Source of the DNA: PWPR01 sp046542315 | GTDB lineage: Bacteria; Bacillota; UBA994; PWPR01 | Reading direction: 5' to 3' | Assembly: GCA_046542315.1 (NCBI GenBank) | Contig: JBKHBO010000031.1 | Coordinates: 1-21,248 of the forward strand | DNA length: 21,248 bases | Part shown: in pieces, positions 15,060 to 21,248 of the stretch | Numbering within the stretch: position 1 is the first letter of the stretch | Layout of the letters: each line of letters opens with the position of its first letter | Notes under the pieces: generated by a model | Databases searched by the model: none | What the model was told of the DNA's origin: nothing | The model's input: only the letters and a program-made list of their open reading frames with translations | Made by a program: the position numbers and the translations under genes

Positions 15060-16178
15060 ATGGATAGAGGATATCAAGTCGGCGAATCAATTATGCTAGA
15101 TATAGCTTTTGGTATTGGAGCAGAGACTCCTGAATTAAACTATTTTCAAAAAGAAGCCATTAAGCAATGGACTAAAGATAACAAGATTATGTCTCCTAAA
15201 CTTCCTAAAGAATTTTTAAATAAATGGAAAGCCTTTTGGAAAGAAGATTTTAAAGCTTATATTATTCTTATTAATTTAGCTGATTTGTCTGATTCTTTAT
15301 ATATGGATAATTATGAAGAGGCTAAAGAAAAGGTAAAGAAACTTAATTTTAGTCAAGCCTATGAAAAGGTATTAGCTAATGCTAGAGATTATAATCTTGA
15401 ACCTGATAAGAGCTTATCTGATCACGATAATTTCATTGAATTGTCTTTAAAAACTAGAATTAAAGATCATCAAATAGCAGGTTTAGATTTAGAGAAAAAC
15501 TCTTTATTTTTAAATAATAATTATCATCAATTTTCAAAGTTAATCACCATTTTGGCTGATGGAGATAACCATGTTAAATTCTGGGCTTTAATAGACCAAT
15601 ATTATTATAATATTTTAAAGCCATGGAGAGAAACTAGAATTTCAGCTATAAATATATATAAAGAACAAACTATAAAAAAAGTTGGAGGAATCAAAAGTGA
15701 CTCTAGTTCACCAAATTTAGATTGGTTAAATAATCAGCATCCATTAAAAATATATGAGCAATTAAATAAGTTAATCATTAATAAAAATTTGAAAGTATTT
15801 TTTTGGATTGACCCATTCAACTATGTTAGTGCACTAAGTCTAAGACACGGACAATTGATAGTTAGTTGTAATAATCATTTTATAAGCCAAGAAGAATTAA
15901 ATAATGAAATTGATCAACTAACAATTGGCCTAAAGGCAATTTCAGATCCTACTAGGCTTAAAATTTTAAGATTAATTAGATATTTTTCAATGGATAACAC
16001 ACAAATGGCAGATTATTTGGATATATCCAGACCCACTGTTAGTAATCACACAAAGATTTTAAGGGAAGCAAACTTGATTGATTCTAAAACTGAAGGAAGA
16101 AGTACAAAACATTTTGTTAATGGAGATAATATTAATCAACTAATAGCACATCTCTCTGTTTTTTTGGATATATTATAA
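15060..16178 (+). CDS. ArsR-family regulator with a long N-terminal domain
   Basis: A 372-residue transcription regulator. The C-terminal 95 residues are an ArsR-type winged helix: LKAISDPTRLKILRLI, then helix-turn-helix QMADYLDISRPTVSNHTKILRE and wing GRSTKHFVNG. Ordinary ArsR proteins are about 100 residues. Here roughly 275 residues precede the DNA-binding part; they are mostly helical, charged, free of membrane segments and without a cysteine pair for metal sensing. Long-N-terminal ArsR proteins of this size exist in Bacillota, but I do not know the ligand. The N-terminal part probably senses or dimerises. ATG 15060 is preferred over GTG 15051 because the weak purine-rich site (AAAGAG) lies at the right distance only from the ATG. 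It is the first gene of a plus-strand pair with a small membrane protein. Confidence 0.85.
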   Translation: MDRGYQVGESIMLDIAFGIGAETPELNYFQKEAIKQWTKDNKIMSPKLPKEFLNKWKAFWKEDFKAYIILINLADLSDSLYMDNYEEAKEKVKKLNFSQAYEKVLANARDYNLEPDKSLSDHDNFIELSLKTRIKDHQIAGLDLEKNSLFLNNNYHQFSKLITILADGDNHVKFWALIDQYYYNILKPWRETRISAINIYKEQTIKKVGGIKSDSSSPNLDWLNNQHPLKIYEQLNKLIINKNLKVFFWIDPFNYVSALSLRHGQLIVSCNNHFISQEELNNEIDQLTIGLKAISDPTRLKILRLIRYFSMDNTQMADYLDISRPTVSNHTKILREANLIDSKTEGRSTKHFVNGDNINQLIAHLSVFLDIL

Positions 16179-16205
16179 GCTTAATATATTTCACACACTA
16201 AACTA

Positions 16206-16214
16206 TGCTACAAT
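16206..16214 (+). promoter_or_regulatory. Extended -10 promoter candidate for the small membrane protein
   Basis: TGC-TACAAT gives a TGn extension and five of six -10 matches, 33 bp before the start codon. No convincing -35 is seen. Confidence 0.35.
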
Positions 16215-16246
16215 TTAAGTAGAAATTAACATATGGGGTGGTTTAC

Positions 16247-16441
16247 ATGAAAATTCTTGGTTTATTGTTAATAGTCTATGCCATTGTTGTAATCTTTTCT
16301 GCAATAGCTAAACCAGCTATTATTTGGAACAGTTTTAAAGTTAGAGGCTTTATAAAAGTATTAGGAGAAAAAGGAACTGTTATTCTGTTTTACATTATCG
16401 GTGGAGTAGCTTTACTCCTTGGCGGGTTACTACTGTTTTAA
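16247..16441 (+). CDS. Small two-helix membrane protein
   Basis: A 64-residue protein with two hydrophobic helices (residues 2-22 and 45-64) joined by a basic loop KPAIIWNSFKVRGFIKVLGEK. The fold is a simple hairpin in the cytoplasmic membrane. The overall pattern, with a LGEKG turn before a Gly-rich second helix, resembles small Bacillota membrane proteins of the Imm17 kind, but the match is too weak to name. ATG 16247 is chosen because GGGGTGG lies five bases upstream; a GTG nine bases earlier falls within that site. It follows the ArsR gene by 68 bp and ends at a strong palindromic terminator. It may be a target of that regulator. Confidence 0.7.
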   Translation: MKILGLLLIVYAIVVIFSAIAKPAIIWNSFKVRGFIKVLGEKGTVILFYIIGGVALLLGGLLLF

Positions 16442-16443
16442 TA

Positions 16444-16471
16444 AATAGGGCCAATAGCTATTGGCCCTATT
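16444..16471. terminator. Palindromic bidirectional terminator
   Basis: A perfect 28-nt palindrome (two 14-nt arms, each AATAGGGCCAATAG in its own direction) with no spacer; the loop is the four central bases. It lies between the convergent small membrane protein gene and the thioredoxin-like gene and overlaps the stop codon of the latter. On each strand the stem ends in TATT, with only a modest U content after it. Confidence 0.75.
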
Positions 16472-16721
16472 CTATCATTAATTCTATTACTCTTCTTAAT
16501 TGACTTTGACTAGGCCACCTTTTTTCAAAGACTTTCTGCCCATTAATCAAAATCGCTGGCGGATTTATTATATTCAACTCCAATGCTTCTTGTAAATCAT
16601 TAATCACTTCTAACTCATATTCAAACTCATATTCATTTAATATAATTTTTATCTTTTCTATAGCTATAGAATTTAAATCCTTTACTCATGTACAACTTGG
16701 CAATACAATTTTAATTATCAT
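16467..16721 (-). CDS. Thioredoxin-like protein with in-frame TGA (candidate selenoprotein or pseudogene)
   Basis: Read through its TGA, this frame gives 84 residues with a small thioredoxin-like (thioredoxin_3/MTH895) shape: strand MIIKIVLPSC, a helix, strand EFEYELEVIND, and the cis-proline region NPPAILINGQKVFEKRWPS before a last helix. The only cysteine is C10. Codon 12, two after it, is TGA at 16686-16688, giving Cys-x-Sec if recoded. Frame and character continue unbroken on both sides. A perfect 16-nt palindrome (16656-16671) begins 14 bases after the TGA and its AGCT loop starts 21 bases after it, the position and loop type of a bacterial SECIS. The ATG lies in the end of the GNAT gene, six bases after GAGGGGG (ATG 16724 is too close), so it is translationally coupled. 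A TGT or TGG to TGA mutation making a pseudogene is the alternative. Confidence 0.6.
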
Positions 16722-17547
16722 CATTATCCCCCTCATTTAATACCCTATATTTTGCATTTAACTTATACCCATTTCGTAAATAAAATTGATGGGCTCTTTC
16801 ATTCTGTGTTACAACATACAAAAAAGCTTTGTCATATTTTTTACTATTAATAATATAGTCTGACATATAGTTTAAGATAATACTACCATAGTTATTTCCT
16901 TGAAACATTGGATTTATAACTATGGTATCTAAAATATTCCCTTCAAGAAAGCAAATTCCTATAATATCACCATTTCTAGTGAAAATAAACAAATTATTTT
17001 TCAATGCACTATTATTAAACTTTTCTATACTTTCATTGTAGTGTTCTTTCCTGTAATTTAAGCTCTTCCCCATTTTTTCTCGAAGCGGGTTAAAAGCATT
17101 GTCGATAATTTCTATATAATCATCTGCCCTTTTTGGATCATACTTTTCAATTTTTAAATCTTTTAAATCACTTGAATTAACCACTTCTTCTAAAATATAT
17201 TCAGACCCACTGTCTATGATAGTTAAGCCTTGGCCTAAAAGGTATTCTATAATTTCCTTTTTATCATTCACTAAAACCTCAAACTCCATATCAGGCATTA
17301 TATTTCTATATTTTTTATAGGTCTCCCTTATTGTTTTTAAGATATTATCCTTTAGTTTTTTAAAAGCATAAATGTAAGTAACTCTTCTATTCTTCAAATA
17401 AATTGCAATTGAGCCATGCCCAAAAAAATTTTTAGCAAAGAGTACTTTATCGTCATCAATTGCATCTGTGAAATCTTTTGATAATGAATTGTGTATTAAA
17501 GAAAGGTCTTTTTGTATTAATGCTTTTTGTATAATTTTTATTTTCAT
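16711..17547 (-). CDS. GNAT family N-acetyltransferase
   Basis: A 278-residue acetyltransferase using acetyl-CoA. The C-terminal GNAT domain (about 130-278) shows the strand IGICFLEGN, acetyl-CoA loop FQGNNYGS (Q/R-x-x-G-x-G/A type) and the end AHQFYLRNGYKLNAKYRVL. The N-terminal 125 residues form a separate region with GNAT-like strands (FGHGSIAIYLKNRRVTYIYAF) and may be a degenerate second GNAT domain. The acceptor substrate is unknown. ATG 17547 is used because AAGGG lies eight bases upstream; a GTG at 17556 overlaps that site. The gene overlaps the start of the thioredoxin-like gene by 11 bp, so the two form an operon. It is divergent from the aldehyde oxidoreductase gene; the 162-bp gap shows no clear operator. 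Confidence 0.85.
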   Translation of the reverse strand: MKIKIIQKALIQKDLSLIHNSLSKDFTDAIDDDKVLFAKNFFGHGSIAIYLKNRRVTYIYAFKKLKDNILKTIRETYKKYRNIMPDMEFEVLVNDKKEIIEYLLGQGLTIIDSGSEYILEEVVNSSDLKDLKIEKYDPKRADDYIEIIDNAFNPLREKMGKSLNYRKEHYNESIEKFNNSALKNNLFIFTRNGDIIGICFLEGNILDTIVINPMFQGNNYGSIILNYMSDYIINSKKYDKAFLYVVTQNERAHQFYLRNGYKLNAKYRVLNEGDNDDN

Positions 17548-17709
17548 AACTCTCACCCTTTATATTTAATTCATTATATATCTAATACTAAATAATTAAA
17601 AGTCTTAAAACCTCAAAAATCCTAGTAAAAAAAAGGATATCAGCTATTTTTATAGAATTATTAATTAGAGTAACTAAAGAAATTTAGTTCAATTAAAGGA
17701 GGAATATTA

Positions 17710-19575
17710 ATGTCTTTTGGTTATCATAATAGGATATTAAGAGTTAACTTGAACGATAAGTCAATTAAAGTTGAAAATCCTGGAGAAGATTTTTATCGCA
17801 AGTATATTGGTGGAAGGGGAATTGTTTCATATTATTTAATGAAAGAAATTCCTAAAGGAGCAGATCCGTTAGGACCTGAGAACATTTTAGTTTTTGCTGC
17901 AGGACCATTAACAGGGACCAATATGATTGGTAGTGGAAGAAATAGTGTAGGAGCAAAGTCACCTCATACTGGAGCATATGGTGATGCAGAAGCTGGTGGA
18001 TACTTTGGTGCAGAAATGAAGCGTGCTGGATATGACGCTATTATTATTGAAGGCCAATCAGATAAGCCTGTATATTTAGCAATTGAAGATGAAAATGTTG
18101 AAATAAAAGATGCTTCTCATCTTTGGGGCAAGTTAACGAATGAAGTCGAGGATACTATAAAAGAAGAGATGGGTGACGAAAAAGTAAGAGTAGCTCAAAT
18201 TGGTGTCGCTGGTGAAAACATGTCATTAATTGCAAATATAGTGAATGATTTAGCTCACTTTTATGGAAGAAGTGGAATGGGTGCAGTTATGGGCTCTAAA
18301 AAACTTCGTGCAATCGGTATTAAAGGCAACAGGCATCCTGAAGTCAAAGACAAAGATACTTTAACTCAATTGAATAAAGATATGGGTGCACATATTAAAG
18401 AAAATATGAAAAGCATGACTGAATTGGGTACAACTGCAATTGTAATGAGTTTAAATGCAGTAGGCGGATTACCTACTTACAACTTTAAAGCAGGCTCCTT
18501 TGAAGGAGCAGAGAAAATCTCTGGTGAACGCATGAGAGATACTTACCTTATAGGTAATGATGCATGTCATATGTGCCCAGTTAAGTGTAAACGTGTAGTC
18601 GAAATTGATGACAGATATAAAGTTAACCCAGATTTTGGTGGACCAGAATATGAAACTCTTGGATCTTTAGGTTCCTGTTGCGGAATTGATGATTTACAAG
18701 CAGTATGTAAAGGTAATGAGTTATGTAACTCGCTAGGATTAGATACAATCTCAACTGGTGTTACTATCTCATTTGGTATGGAGTGCTTTGAAAATGGATT
18801 AATAACTAAAGAAGATACTGATGGCATAGAATTAACTTTTGGTAATGGAGAAGCTATGGTTCAGATGATTGAAAAAATAGCCAAACAAGATGGATTTGGT
18901 GCAGTTTTAGCTAAAGGAAGTAAATATGCAGCTGAAAAAATTGGTAATGGAGCAGAGAAATATGCTATGGAAGTAAAAGGACAAGAACTTCCTATGCATG
19001 AACCAAGACTTAAACAGGGCTTAGGCGTTGGCTACATGATAAGCCCAACAGGTGCTGACCATTGTCATAATCTACATGACACTGCTTATACAAAGATGGG
19101 CTCTGGATTAGAAAAAATGTTTTCTTTAGGCTTAAATAAGCCTTTGCCAGCAGCTCAATTAGACGAAGAAAAAGCACATATGTTACGAGTAGGTTCTTTG
19201 TGGAGACATTTTGCAAATATATCAGAACTTTGCCAGTTCTTACCGTGGTCTCCTCTTAACATTGAAAAAGCATTTAAAGCAGTAACTGGATGGGATACTT
19301 CTCTTCTTGAGATGATTCAAGTTACTGAAAGAGCTGTAAATTTAACTAGATTATTCAATTTAAGAGAAGGATTTAGCGAAAAAGATGACTATTTGCCTGA
19401 AAGATTCTATGAGCCTATTGAAGGAGATAATCCTCTTAAGGGTAAAATTGTAGATAGAAATGACGCTGAGATTGCAAAAAAAGCTTATTACAACTTGATG
19501 GGCTGGGATAAAAATGGTGTTCCAACAAAAGCAACATTAGCAGAACTTGATCTTTTATGGGCAATTGAAGAGTAA
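17710..19575 (+). CDS. aor: Aldehyde:ferredoxin oxidoreductase (tungsten/molybdenum-pterin enzyme)
   Basis: A 621-residue enzyme that oxidises aldehydes to carboxylic acids with ferredoxin as electron partner, or the reverse in some anaerobes. It is cytoplasmic, contains a tungsten (or molybdenum) bis-pterin and one [4Fe-4S] cluster, and is oxygen-sensitive. The cluster ligands are CHMCPVKC (C286, C289, C293) and a distant Cys, probably C508 in ELCQFLPW. Pterin-binding segments GRNSVGAKSPHTGAYGDAEAGG (77-98) and GADHCHNLHD (448-457) are present. Length matches the family (about 605-620). ATG 17710 has AAAGGAGG six bases upstream. A strong terminator follows, so it is a single-gene unit. No MoaD-like, ferredoxin or cofactor gene is next to it. 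The substrate cannot be chosen between AOR, FOR and GOR types by eye; AOR is likeliest. Confidence 0.94.
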   Translation: MSFGYHNRILRVNLNDKSIKVENPGEDFYRKYIGGRGIVSYYLMKEIPKGADPLGPENILVFAAGPLTGTNMIGSGRNSVGAKSPHTGAYGDAEAGGYFGAEMKRAGYDAIIIEGQSDKPVYLAIEDENVEIKDASHLWGKLTNEVEDTIKEEMGDEKVRVAQIGVAGENMSLIANIVNDLAHFYGRSGMGAVMGSKKLRAIGIKGNRHPEVKDKDTLTQLNKDMGAHIKENMKSMTELGTTAIVMSLNAVGGLPTYNFKAGSFEGAEKISGERMRDTYLIGNDACHMCPVKCKRVVEIDDRYKVNPDFGGPEYETLGSLGSCCGIDDLQAVCKGNELCNSLGLDTISTGVTISFGMECFENGLITKEDTDGIELTFGNGEAMVQMIEKIAKQDGFGAVLAKGSKYAAEKIGNGAEKYAMEVKGQELPMHEPRLKQGLGVGYMISPTGADHCHNLHDTAYTKMGSGLEKMFSLGLNKPLPAAQLDEEKAHMLRVGSLWRHFANISELCQFLPWSPLNIEKAFKAVTGWDTSLLEMIQVTERAVNLTRLFNLREGFSEKDDYLPERFYEPIEGDNPLKGKIVDRNDAEIAKKAYYNLMGWDKNGVPTKATLAELDLLWAIEE

Positions 19576-19587
19576 TTATAAAACTTT

Positions 19588-19630
19588 AACGGCTAGTGTA
19601 TCGCTTTTGATACACTAGCCGTTATTTTTT
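19588..19630 (+). terminator. Strong intrinsic terminator after aor
   Basis: A perfect 15-bp stem (AACGGCTAGTGTATC, 19588-19602, with 19609-19623) closes a 6-nt GCTTTT loop and is followed by ATTTTTTT. It may also stop the convergent lpdA transcript arriving from the right, since that gene ends at 19649. Confidence 0.92.
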
Positions 19631-19648
19631 TATACTAATTTTTATAGT

Positions 19649-21073
19649 CTAATTTTTTATAAAATGAAGTGCTTTTCCACTTGTTGCAAGTACTGCCTCA
19701 TGAATTGCCTCTGCTGTTGTTGGATGAGCGTGAATAGTGTGTGAAATTTGTTCAGCAGTAAGACCATTCTGAATTGCTACTGTAAGTTCGCTAATGAGAT
19801 CAGAAGCATGTGGACCTATCATTGTTGCTCCAATTATCCTATCGCTTTCTTTATCTTTTATAACCTTCACAAATCCATCTCTACTACCTTCAACCAATGC
19901 CTTGCCACTAGCACTAAATGGGAACTTACCTATTAAAATATCCTTTCCTTCATCTTTAGCTTGTTTTTCTGTTATACCTACAACTGAAATCTCTGGTTCA
20001 GTAAAAATCGCCCAAGGTATTGCTGTATAATCCATTACCATATCATTACCCATGATATTTTCAGCTGCTATAATTCCTTGATGTGATGCTACATGAGCTA
20101 GCTGTATTATGTTCGTTACATCTCCAACTGCGTAAATACCAGCAACATTTGTTTCCATTCTTTCATTAACTTTAATACCTCTGCCATTACCATTCATTTC
20201 AACATCTATATTTTCAAGTCCTAATCCTTCAACAAAAGGGTTGCGTCCAACACTTAGTAGCACCTTATCTGCTTCTATTTTACAATCCTCATCATCTTTT
20301 TTATAACTAACTACGCATTTACTATCTTCGTTATTTTTGATCTCTTTAACTGCTGCTCCCGTTATAATCTCTATGCGCTTTCTTTTAGCTATACGCATAA
20401 GTTCATCTGTAACATCTTCATCTAAAATAGATAATATCCTATCTTGATACTCTACAACCGTTACTTTTACTCCAAAAATACTATATATAAAGGCAAACTC
20501 CATACCAATTACTCCGCCACCAACAATAACCATAGAATCTGGTAAATCTTTTATATCAAGGGCTTGACGACTAAAAATTATATTTTCATTATTTTCTTCA
20601 ACTGAGATATTTAATGTCGTTGGTTTTGCACCAGTTGCGATAATAATTTTGTCTGTTTCAAGCTCAAACTGATCATCTTCAGTTGTTACTCTAACAGTAT
20701 TTTTATCAATAATGTATCCTGTTCCTTCAAAAATCTTTGCTCCTTGTCCTTCTACTAGCTGCTTTGTCCCCATAGTTAATTGTCTGACTATTCTATTTTT
20801 TCTTGAGATAACCTTTTTCATATCAATCTCAAAGTCTTTAACCTTTATGCCATAGCTTCTTGCACTTTTAACATTTTCAAAGATTTCAGCAGATCTCACT
20901 AATGCTTTTGTGGGAATGCATCCTACATTTAAACAAATTCCACCCATAAATTCTTTCTCAACAACTGCTACTTTTGCTCCTAGCATAGCAGCTTTGATTG
21001 CAGCTACATAACCACCAGGTCCACCACCAATAATCACTATGTCAAATTTTTTATTGTCTTTGTTTTGAGTCAC
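19649..21073 (-). CDS. lpdA: Dihydrolipoamide dehydrogenase (E3)
   Basis: A 474-residue flavoprotein that reoxidises dihydrolipoyl groups with NAD+. It has the FAD site VIIGGGPGGYVAA (13-25), redox disulfide CLNVGC with C47 and C52, the NAD site VIVGGGVIGMEFA near 181-193, a second FAD motif GIYAVGD near 312-318, and the catalytic pair H450/E455 in HAHPTTAEAIHE. All are intact. The start is GTG 21073 with AAGGGGG seven bases upstream. It serves pyruvate, 2-oxoacid or acetoin dehydrogenases, or the glycine cleavage system. None of their E1, E2 or H/P/T genes lies in the window, so its partner is unknown; upstream genes beyond the right edge cannot be judged. The 175 bp upstream carry an inverted repeat but no recognised promoter. 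Confidence 0.93.
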   Translation of the reverse strand: MTQNKDNKKFDIVIIGGGPGGYVAAIKAAMLGAKVAVVEKEFMGGICLNVGCIPTKALVRSAEIFENVKSARSYGIKVKDFEIDMKKVISRKNRIVRQLTMGTKQLVEGQGAKIFEGTGYIIDKNTVRVTTEDDQFELETDKIIIATGAKPTTLNISVEENNENIIFSRQALDIKDLPDSMVIVGGGVIGMEFAFIYSIFGVKVTVVEYQDRILSILDEDVTDELMRIAKRKRIEIITGAAVKEIKNNEDSKCVVSYKKDDEDCKIEADKVLLSVGRNPFVEGLGLENIDVEMNGNGRGIKVNERMETNVAGIYAVGDVTNIIQLAHVASHQGIIAAENIMGNDMVMDYTAIPWAIFTEPEISVVGITEKQAKDEGKDILIGKFPFSASGKALVEGSRDGFVKVIKDKESDRIIGATMIGPHASDLISELTVAIQNGLTAEQISHTIHAHPTTAEAIHEAVLATSGKALHFIKN

Positions 21074-21143
21074 GCAATTTCCCCCTTAAGATAAAAATCC
21101 TCTAAATCTCCCTAACATACTACTACATTTTATATTCCTTTAT

Positions 21144-21162
21144 ATAATATCAGTTATATTAT
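21144..21162. promoter_or_regulatory. Inverted repeat upstream of lpdA (possible operator)
   Basis: ATAATAT (21144-21150) and ATATTAT (21156-21162) are exact inverted arms around CAGTT. They overlap the AT-rich TATTATAT stretch that would be the lpdA -10 on the minus strand. The simple sequence makes chance likely. The rest of the stretch to the window end shows nothing else. Confidence 0.25.
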
Positions 21163-21248
21163 TTGAATGCTAACAAAAACTTTATTTACAAAGAATTATT
21201 CCAAATTATTTCAATTGTGTTACGAATAATCAATAAATATTGCTTTTA

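Noticed and set aside
16444..16471. 28-nt perfect palindrome as a transposon end or phage site
   Set aside because: Its place between convergent stop codons and its GC-rich core fit a shared terminator; no second copy or target duplication is seen.
17580..17709. Possible riboswitch (molybdenum/tungsten cofactor type) upstream of aor
   Set aside because: The gap of about 160 bp is shared with the divergent GNAT gene, is very AT-rich and shows no multi-helix structure I could recognise.
18567..19216. Minus-strand open frames inside aor
   Set aside because: Antisense to the cysteine-ligand and pterin-binding regions of a full-length, well-conserved enzyme.

Overview
The window is AT-rich DNA from a low-GC Gram-positive bacterium, most likely an anaerobic clostridium-like member of the Bacillota. 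The evidence is strong AGGAGG-type ribosome binding sites, frequent TTG and GTG starts, B. subtilis-type LexA boxes, a DUF1292 protein and a tungsten/molybdenum aldehyde:ferredoxin oxidoreductase (AOR). I cannot name the genus. No rRNA, CRISPR array or insertion sequence was seen.

Left edge (1-1983): the end of an integrated element. A tyrosine recombinase points at the 3' end of tRNA-Arg(TCG), the usual place for an attachment site. Its promoter contains a perfect LexA box. Between integrase and tRNA lie an 11-bp tandem repeat (candidate arm-type sites) and a strong two-way terminator. A divergent unknown gene runs off the left edge.

Minus-strand block (2083-11713): an SOS-independent set of housekeeping and accessory genes. 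From upstream to downstream it holds a DUF1292 protein with a Cys/His/Asp-rich tail, two tandem paralogous serine hydrolases of the beta-lactamase fold without signal peptides, an ABC-2 type exporter pair, a lipoprotein, a zincin-like protein, an alpha/beta hydrolase and a SERCA-like Ca2+ P-type ATPase.

Middle (11852-14928): a flavodoxin-like protein behind a perfect 10-bp inverted repeat, then a minus-strand SOS unit (Y-family DNA polymerase plus a small partner protein) behind a second LexA box. Next come a 41-residue membrane peptide, an FmdB-type zinc ribbon and a GrpB-family protein.

Right part (15060-21073): a long ArsR-type regulator followed by a small two-helix membrane protein; a minus-strand pair of a GNAT acetyltransferase and a thioredoxin-like gene; a stand-alone AOR; and a stand-alone dihydrolipoamide dehydrogenase.

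The most interesting signal is the thioredoxin-like gene at 16467-16721. It overlaps the GNAT gene, has an in-frame TGA two codons after its only cysteine, and keeps a coherent thioredoxin-like reading frame beyond it. A perfect 16-nt palindrome lies at the distance expected of a bacterial SECIS element. It may be an undescribed selenoprotein with a Cys-x-Sec motif, or a pseudogene. The second theme is that one host LexA circuit appears to control both the chromosomal translesion polymerase and the integrase of the island.
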